Virus record (IMG/VR): IMGVR_UViG_3300006928_000067
Coordinates: 1 to 25,468 of that record
Length of the DNA: 25,468 nt
From: a virus
Direction: 5' to 3' (one strand)
Made by a program: the position numbers and the translations under genes. How positions within the stretch are numbered: position 1 is the stretch's first letter; each line of letters opens with the position of its first letter. Below the pieces are notes generated by a model. The model saw nothing but the letters and a program-made list of their open reading frames with translations, searched no databases and was not told the origin of the DNA. Positions 20,414-25,468 of the stretch are shown one piece after another.

Positions 20414-20639
20414 AGCAGTTGATGAGTTAATTAAAGTAGCTAAAGAAAAAATTGTTGACTCAGAAGATGATGTTTCTGCTGATAGATTAAAAAATGCAGC
20501 GGCAACAAAAAAGTTAGCTATATTTGATGCTTTTGAAATACTGAATAGAATTGAAGAAGAAAGAAATATACTAGAAGATAAACCAACAAAGCAAAAAGAT
20601 AACACATTCCAAGGTTTTGCTGAAAGAAGATCTAAATAA
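20367..20639 (+). CDS. Possible small terminase subunit, 90 aa
   Basis: Highly charged helical protein: MNIKDKKKNIIQAGYKAVDE, LIKVAKEKIVDSEDDVSADR, LKNAAATKKLAIFDAFEILN, ending NTFQGFAERRSK. It stands directly upstream of the large terminase subunit and shares one base with its start, the usual terS position; size and charge fit a DNA-recognition subunit, but no helix-turn-helix is certain. Longer in-frame starts exist at 20298 and 20319. I choose 20367 because the extra N-terminal residues encoded in the overlap look unrelated to a protein start; overlap with the upstream gene is then 47 bases. Confidence 0.55.
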   Translation: MNIKDKKKNIIQAGYKAVDELIKVAKEKIVDSEDDVSADRLKNAAATKKLAIFDAFEILNRIEEERNILEDKPTKQKDNTFQGFAERRSK

Positions 20640-22861
20640 TGTATAAACAAACGTTATATAAAATAATTGAGCCAATACGAATTAATACGTTAAAAAGGCT
20701 TAATAAAAGTAAGAAATGGAAATATGGTTATAATAAAGAACATGATATTATAGTTATAAGTAAAACTGGTGAGATAGGTGAGATTTATGAAATTCAAAAT
20801 TTAAAAATCGCCTTACCAAAACCTACAGATACATATAGTAGGTCAAAGAAGAAAAAAGAACAATACTGGGAGCAGTTCGAATATCCAAAAGCATTGAAAA
20901 ATGTTAAAACCATTTTTGATTGGAGAGATTATCCCAATGAACATAAAGATAAATGGTTTAATTATATCAATGAAGAATTCAACCGCAGGGACAATGGTTT
21001 TTGGTTTAATAATAATGGTAAGCCTACTTATCTTACCGGTACTCACTATATGTATCTTCAGTGGTCAAAAATTGATGTGGGTGCTCCTGAATTTAGAGAA
21101 TCAAATAGATTATTCTATTTATTTTGGGAAGCTTGTAAAGCAGATAAACGTGCTTACGGAATATGTTATCTCAAAAATAGACGATCTGGTTTCTCGTTTA
21201 TGGCAAGTGCGGAAACAGTTAATGCTGCTACTATCTCGAGTGATTCAAGATATGGTATATTATCAAAGACTGGTTGGGATGCTAAAAAGATGTTTACAGA
21301 TAAGGTTGTACCAATATCTGTTAATTACCCGTTTTTCTTTAAACCGATTCAGGATGGTATGGATCGACCAAAAAGCGAACTTGCATATAGGGTCCCGGCT
21401 CAAAAGTTTACTCGTAAGAAACTTCAGACGAATGAACAGATTGAAGAGATTGTAGGTTTAGATACAACAATTGATTGGAAAAACACTGGGGATAACAGTT
21501 ATGATGGAGAAAAACTTAATTTACTAGTACATGATGAGAGTGGCAAGTGGGAGAGGCCTGATAATATATTAAACAACTGGAGGGTAACAAAAACATGTTT
21601 AAGATTAGGTAGTAGAATAATTGGTAAGTGTATGATGGGTTCAACATCAAACGCATTAGATAAAGGAGGAGATAATTTTAAAAGATTATTTAGAGACTCT
21701 GATGTAACAAAAAGAAATAAAAATGGACAAACTAAATCTGGATTATATAGTTTATTTATACCAATGGAATGGAACTATGAAGGATTTATGAATAGGTATG
21801 GTATGCCAGTTTTTGATACACCATCAGATCCAGCGTATGATTTCTATGGAGAATTAATAGATACAGGTGTTGTAGATCATTGGGAAAATGAAGTTGAAGG
21901 ATTAAAAAGTGATCCAGATGCTTTAAATGAATTTTATAGACAATTCCCAAGAACTGAAGAACATGCTTTTAGAGACGAAACTCAAAATAGTATATTTAAT
22001 TTAGCAAAAATATACGAGCAAATTGATTTTAATGAAGAAGCTAATAATGATTCGCAAATAACAACTGGAAATTTTGGTTGGGTAAATGGGGTGAAAGATA
22101 CAAAAGTAATATTTTATCCAGATGTGCGAGGAAAATTTAATATTAATTGGATACCATCAACTGGTTTACAAAATAATGTTATTATAAAAAATGGTGTTAA
22201 ATATCCTGGTAATGAGCACGTTGGGGTGTTTGGATGTGATAGTTATGATATTTCGGGTACAGTAGATGGCAAAGGATCAAAAGGTTCTTTACACGGATTA
22301 ACAAAGTTTAGTATGGAGGATGCTCCATCTAGTCAATTCTTTTTAGAATATATAGCTAGACCAGCAACCGCTGAATTATTTTTTGAAGATGTGTTAATGG
22401 CATTAGTATTTTATGGAATGCCTATGTTAGCAGAAAATAACAAACCAAGGCTTTTATATTATTTAAGAAGAAGAGGATATAGAGGTTTTAGTATGAATAG
22501 ACCTGATAAAGTTTGGAATAAGCTATCAGTAACAGAAAAAGAAATAGGTGGTATACCTAATACCAGCGAAGATATTAAACAAGCGCATGCGTCTGCAATT
22601 GAGATGTATATTCAAGAGCATGTAGGCATAAAACAAGATCAATCACATGGTACTATGTACTTTAATAAAACATTAAATGATTGGTCAAGATTTGATATAA
22701 CAAAAAGAACTAAGTTTGATGCTACAATTAGTTCTGGGTTAGCAATTATGGGATGTCATAGACATTTATATAAACCAAATGCTAAAATTGAAAGAGAAAA
22801 AGTAAATATAAATTTTGCTAGATATAAAAACACTGGCATAAGATCACAAATAATAGAATAA
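20639..22861 (+). CDS. terL: Terminase large subunit (packaging ATPase-nuclease), 740 aa
   Basis: Motor of DNA packaging: ATPase plus nuclease, acting at the portal. The ATPase domain shows an atypical Walker A, YLKNRRSGFSF (177-187; K179, R182 and the GxS end), the Walker B string LNLLVHDE with Asp299-Glu300, and a coupling loop MGSTSNALDKG (333-343). The nuclease domain begins near VGVFGCDSYDISG with Asp534 and Asp537 as candidate metal ligands. The N-terminal extension WYLTG-type feature PTYLTGTHYMYLQW (129-142) is a known pattern of large phage terminases. The length is larger than T4 gp17 (610). Its start shares one base with the upstream stop and the portal gene follows after two bases. 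Confidence 0.92.
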   Translation: MYKQTLYKIIEPIRINTLKRLNKSKKWKYGYNKEHDIIVISKTGEIGEIYEIQNLKIALPKPTDTYSRSKKKKEQYWEQFEYPKALKNVKTIFDWRDYPNEHKDKWFNYINEEFNRRDNGFWFNNNGKPTYLTGTHYMYLQWSKIDVGAPEFRESNRLFYLFWEACKADKRAYGICYLKNRRSGFSFMASAETVNAATISSDSRYGILSKTGWDAKKMFTDKVVPISVNYPFFFKPIQDGMDRPKSELAYRVPAQKFTRKKLQTNEQIEEIVGLDTTIDWKNTGDNSYDGEKLNLLVHDESGKWERPDNILNNWRVTKTCLRLGSRIIGKCMMGSTSNALDKGGDNFKRLFRDSDVTKRNKNGQTKSGLYSLFIPMEWNYEGFMNRYGMPVFDTPSDPAYDFYGELIDTGVVDHWENEVEGLKSDPDALNEFYRQFPRTEEHAFRDETQNSIFNLAKIYEQIDFNEEANNDSQITTGNFGWVNGVKDTKVIFYPDVRGKFNINWIPSTGLQNNVIIKNGVKYPGNEHVGVFGCDSYDISGTVDGKGSKGSLHGLTKFSMEDAPSSQFFLEYIARPATAELFFEDVLMALVFYGMPMLAENNKPRLLYYLRRRGYRGFSMNRPDKVWNKLSVTEKEIGGIPNTSEDIKQAHASAIEMYIQEHVGIKQDQSHGTMYFNKTLNDWSRFDITKRTKFDATISSGLAIMGCHRHLYKPNAKIEREKVNINFARYKNTGIRSQIIE

Positions 22862-22863
22862 AT

Positions 22864-25284
22864 ATGGCAAAAGAAACTACAAAAGATTATTTTCCAAGTC
22901 AAGTAGTTAGTGATGCGGAAAAACGTAGTTATGAATACGGGTTAAAAATCGCTAAAGCTATTGAGCATGAGTGGCTTGGCACCGGACCTAGCAGTAATCG
23001 ATTAAAATCAAATAGAAATAATTTTCATAAATTACGTTTATACGCAAGAGGAGAACAATCAGTTCAGAAATATAAAGATGAATTATCTATAAACGGTGAT
23101 TTATCTTATCTTAATTTAGATTGGAAACCTGTACCAATTATTCCAAAGTTTGTAGATATAGTAGTTAATGGTATCGCGGAAAGATTATATGATATAAAAG
23201 CATATGCACAAGATCCATTCAGTGTAAAACAAAGAACTGATTACATGGAAAACATTATGTTTGATATGGATGTTAAGGATGTTGGTAATTATACTATGAA
23301 AACTTTTGGTGTTAATGCTTTTAAATCAGATCAAAAAGTTTTACCAGAAACATCTGAGGAATTAGCTGTTCATATGCAATTAGAATATAAACAAGCAATT
23401 GAATTAGCAGAGGAACAAGCTTTAACCACATTATTTGAAGGTAATGATTATGAATTAATTAAAAAAAGATTTTATTATGATTTAGCTGTTGTAGGTATGG
23501 CTGCGGTTAAAAATAATTTTACTACATCAGAAGGTGTTACAATTGATTATGTTGATCCAGCTAATTTAGTATATTCATATACAGAAGATCCATATTTCGA
23601 TGATATATATTATATTGGTGAAGTAAAAAATATACCTATTAATGAATTAAAAAAACAATTTCCTGATTTAACAAATGAAGATTTATTAGATGCTCAGAAA
23701 CAAGGTTTTAAACCTGATGTGATGGGTTATCAAAATAATACAAATAATAGCGAAACAGATAATAATATTGTTCAGGTATTATATTTTAATTATAAAACCT
23801 ACATGAATGATGTATATAAAGTTAAACAAACTACATCTGGTGGTTCTAAAATAATACCAAAAGATGATACTTTTGATCCACCACATGAAGATGAAAGATT
23901 TAAAAAATTATCAAAATCAATAGAGGTTTTATATGATGGTGTTTTAATACTTGGTACTAAACAATTATTACGATGGGGTTTATCAAAAAATATGATACGA
24001 CCTAAGAGTGATTACACGAAGGTTAAAATGAATTATTCTTTAGTTGCACCAAGAATGTACAGAGGAAAAATAGAATCATTAGTAAGTAGGATTACAGGTT
24101 TCGCTGATATGATTCAGTTAACACATTTAAAATTACAACAAGTAATGTCTAGAATGGTACCAGATGGTATTTATTTAGATGCTGATGGTTTAGCAGAAGT
24201 TGATTTAGGTAATGGAACAAATTACAATCCACAGGAGGCATTAAATATGTTCTTCCAAACTGGTAGTATTATTGGTAGGTCATTAACTAGTGATGGTGAT
24301 ATGAATCCTGGTAAGGTACCTATACAGGAAATAGCAAGTGGGAATGGTGGTGCTAAAATGCAGTCATTAATTCAAACATATAATTATTATTTACAAATGA
24401 TAAGAGATGTGACTGGGTTAAACGAAGCGAGAGATGCTAGTACACCTGATAAAAATGCGTTAGTTGGTATACAAAAAATAGCAGCTGCAAATAGTAATAC
24501 CGCAACAAGACATATATTACAATCAGGATTATTTTTAACAGCTCAAGTGGCAGAGTGTTTATCTCTAAGAATCTCTGATATATTAGAATATTCACCAACA
24601 AAAGATGCTTTTATACAAGCTATAGGAGCGCATAATGTTGGAACGCTAGAAGAAATGGAAGGTTTACACCTACATGATTTTGGAATATTTATTGAACTAG
24701 CGCCAGATGAAGAAGAAAAACAATTACTTGAAAACAATATACAAGTAGCGTTGTCAAAAAATAGTATTGAACTTGAGGATGCTATTGATGTTAGAGAAAT
24801 AAAAAACTTAAAACTAGCAAATCAAGTATTAAAAATAAGACGTAAAAAGAAAATTGCAAGAGACCAACAAATTGCCCAACAGAATGTGCAACAACAAGCA
24901 CAAGCTAATGCGCAAGCAGCAAAACAAGCAGCTCAAGCTGAACTTCAAAAAAATCAAGCAATTATACAAGGTAAAATTCAGCAAGATCAAGCTGAAAAAC
25001 AAATGGAAATAAGAAAACTTCACGAAGAAGCAAAGTTGAAAAAAGATTTAATGAATCATGAATTCCAATTGAATATGCAGTTAAAACAACTTGAAGTGGA
25101 TGCAATGAAACAAAAAGAAACTAATAAGGAAGATCGTAAAGATGAACGAACTAGAATTCAAGCATCTCAACAATCTGAATTAATAGATCAAAGAAATAAT
25201 CAAGGATCACCTAAAACATTCGAGTCAGCTGACAACGATACGTTAAGTGGTAATTTTGATTTAGGTTCATTTGAACCTAGGTAA
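22864..25284 (+). CDS. Portal protein, 806 aa
   Basis: Dodecameric ring at the packaging vertex, contacted by TerL. It follows terL by two bases, the canonical order. The N-terminus MAKETTKDYFPSQVVSDAEK leads to NRNNFHKLRLYARGEQSVQK and a conserved-looking PVPIIPKFVDIVVNGIAERL (about 90-110), typical of long portals of marine phages. The mid part has YVDPANLVYSYTEDP (about 229) and VSRITGFADMIQLTHLKLQ. From about residue 655 on the tail is a Gln/Ala/Lys-rich coiled coil (QQNVQQQAQANAQAAKQAAQ), ending in an acidic, disordered C-terminus. Length is well above that of T4 gp20. The identification rests on position, size and pattern. Confidence 0.85.
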   Translation: MAKETTKDYFPSQVVSDAEKRSYEYGLKIAKAIEHEWLGTGPSSNRLKSNRNNFHKLRLYARGEQSVQKYKDELSINGDLSYLNLDWKPVPIIPKFVDIVVNGIAERLYDIKAYAQDPFSVKQRTDYMENIMFDMDVKDVGNYTMKTFGVNAFKSDQKVLPETSEELAVHMQLEYKQAIELAEEQALTTLFEGNDYELIKKRFYYDLAVVGMAAVKNNFTTSEGVTIDYVDPANLVYSYTEDPYFDDIYYIGEVKNIPINELKKQFPDLTNEDLLDAQKQGFKPDVMGYQNNTNNSETDNNIVQVLYFNYKTYMNDVYKVKQTTSGGSKIIPKDDTFDPPHEDERFKKLSKSIEVLYDGVLILGTKQLLRWGLSKNMIRPKSDYTKVKMNYSLVAPRMYRGKIESLVSRITGFADMIQLTHLKLQQVMSRMVPDGIYLDADGLAEVDLGNGTNYNPQEALNMFFQTGSIIGRSLTSDGDMNPGKVPIQEIASGNGGAKMQSLIQTYNYYLQMIRDVTGLNEARDASTPDKNALVGIQKIAAANSNTATRHILQSGLFLTAQVAECLSLRISDILEYSPTKDAFIQAIGAHNVGTLEEMEGLHLHDFGIFIELAPDEEEKQLLENNIQVALSKNSIELEDAIDVREIKNLKLANQVLKIRRKKKIARDQQIAQQNVQQQAQANAQAAKQAAQAELQKNQAIIQGKIQQDQAEKQMEIRKLHEEAKLKKDLMNHEFQLNMQLKQLEVDAMKQKETNKEDRKDERTRIQASQQSELIDQRNNQGSPKTFESADNDTLSGNFDLGSFEPR

Positions 25285-25312
25285 TTTATGTTTAATTATA
25301 TAGTATTATATT

Positions 25313-25468
25313 ATGGCAAAAACAAAAAAAGAAGTAGCTGAAAAGGTTACTGAAGAAGCTGTTGAAACTAAAAGTTCAACAGAAGATGGCAAGTTAAAAG
25401 TAAAAGCAAAACCATCTATGAAAAAAATGGAATTTAGCAATGAACCTACAAAGGTTGATATGTCTAAA
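25313..25468 (+). CDS. Hypothetical protein after the portal, N-terminal 52 residues
   Basis: Open to the right edge, start MAKTKKEVAEKVTEEAVETK, then KVKAKPSMKKMEFSNEPTKV ending DMSK. The visible part is highly charged and probably disordered. It lies 28 bases after the portal stop with an A/T leader, in the slot where a scaffold, protease or capsid-assembly gene is usual. No assignment is possible from the fragment. Confidence 0.6.
   Translation, partial: MAKTKKEVAEKVTEEAVETKSSTEDGKLKVKAKPSMKKMEFSNEPTKVDMSK

Noticed and set aside
20901-21455. Plus-strand 184-codon frame inside the terminase gene
   Set aside because: It lies entirely within the terL frame, which carries clear motifs. Its product has no recognisable features.

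Overview
The window is a piece of an AT-rich tailed-phage genome, most likely from a marine phage. Most of it is one long rightward block of virion, lysis and chaperonin genes (2994 to the right edge). It holds two modular tail-fibre proteins of the kind common in marine phage genomes, a holin, phage GroEL and GroES, the large terminase subunit and the portal. The host is not certain. Nearly all starts lack a Shine-Dalgarno sequence and are preceded only by A/T-rich leader, and two tiny lipoproteins with a LxxC-type lipobox are encoded. Both traits fit a Bacteroidetes (flavobacterial) host, but this is inference.

Layout. Left arm (1-2627, minus strand): twelve very small genes of unknown function, most of them overlapping or nearly touching, including a mini-lipoprotein, a one-helix membrane peptide and a pair of paralogues. 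Five copies of a 33-bp element, always in the same orientation, punctuate this arm. Each has a core like the T4 late-promoter box (ATAAATAC) plus a fixed second block (AGATAATA). A palindrome-rich, partly G-rich divergent region (2628-2993) separates it from the right arm. Right arm: tail fibre 1 (2994), a basic peptide, a lipoprotein (possible spanin), a small structural-type protein, a hypothetical gene, groEL-groES, a winged-helix-like protein, a 31-residue basic peptide, a holin, tail fibre 2 (1406 aa), then an unusual cassette (12909-19270). After it come four small conserved-looking genes including a tandem GroES-like protein and a possible small terminase subunit, then TerL, portal and the start of one more gene.

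The most unusual part is the cassette at 12909-19270. Two giant proteins (722 and 717 aa) are made almost only of Thr and Ser, with an aromatic residue about every ten positions. They flank a gene joining a guanidinoacetate/arginine-type methyltransferase domain to a degenerate Hint (intein-like) domain, and a glycosyltransferase-like gene follows. Within the Thr-rich genes the peptide repeats are conserved while the codons are scrambled, so selection appears to act on the protein. A working idea is that the cassette makes a chemically decorated, mucin-like fibrous appendage. GroEL, GroES and the tandem GroES-like protein could help fold the large virion proteins, and the holin and lipoprotein probably act in lysis.
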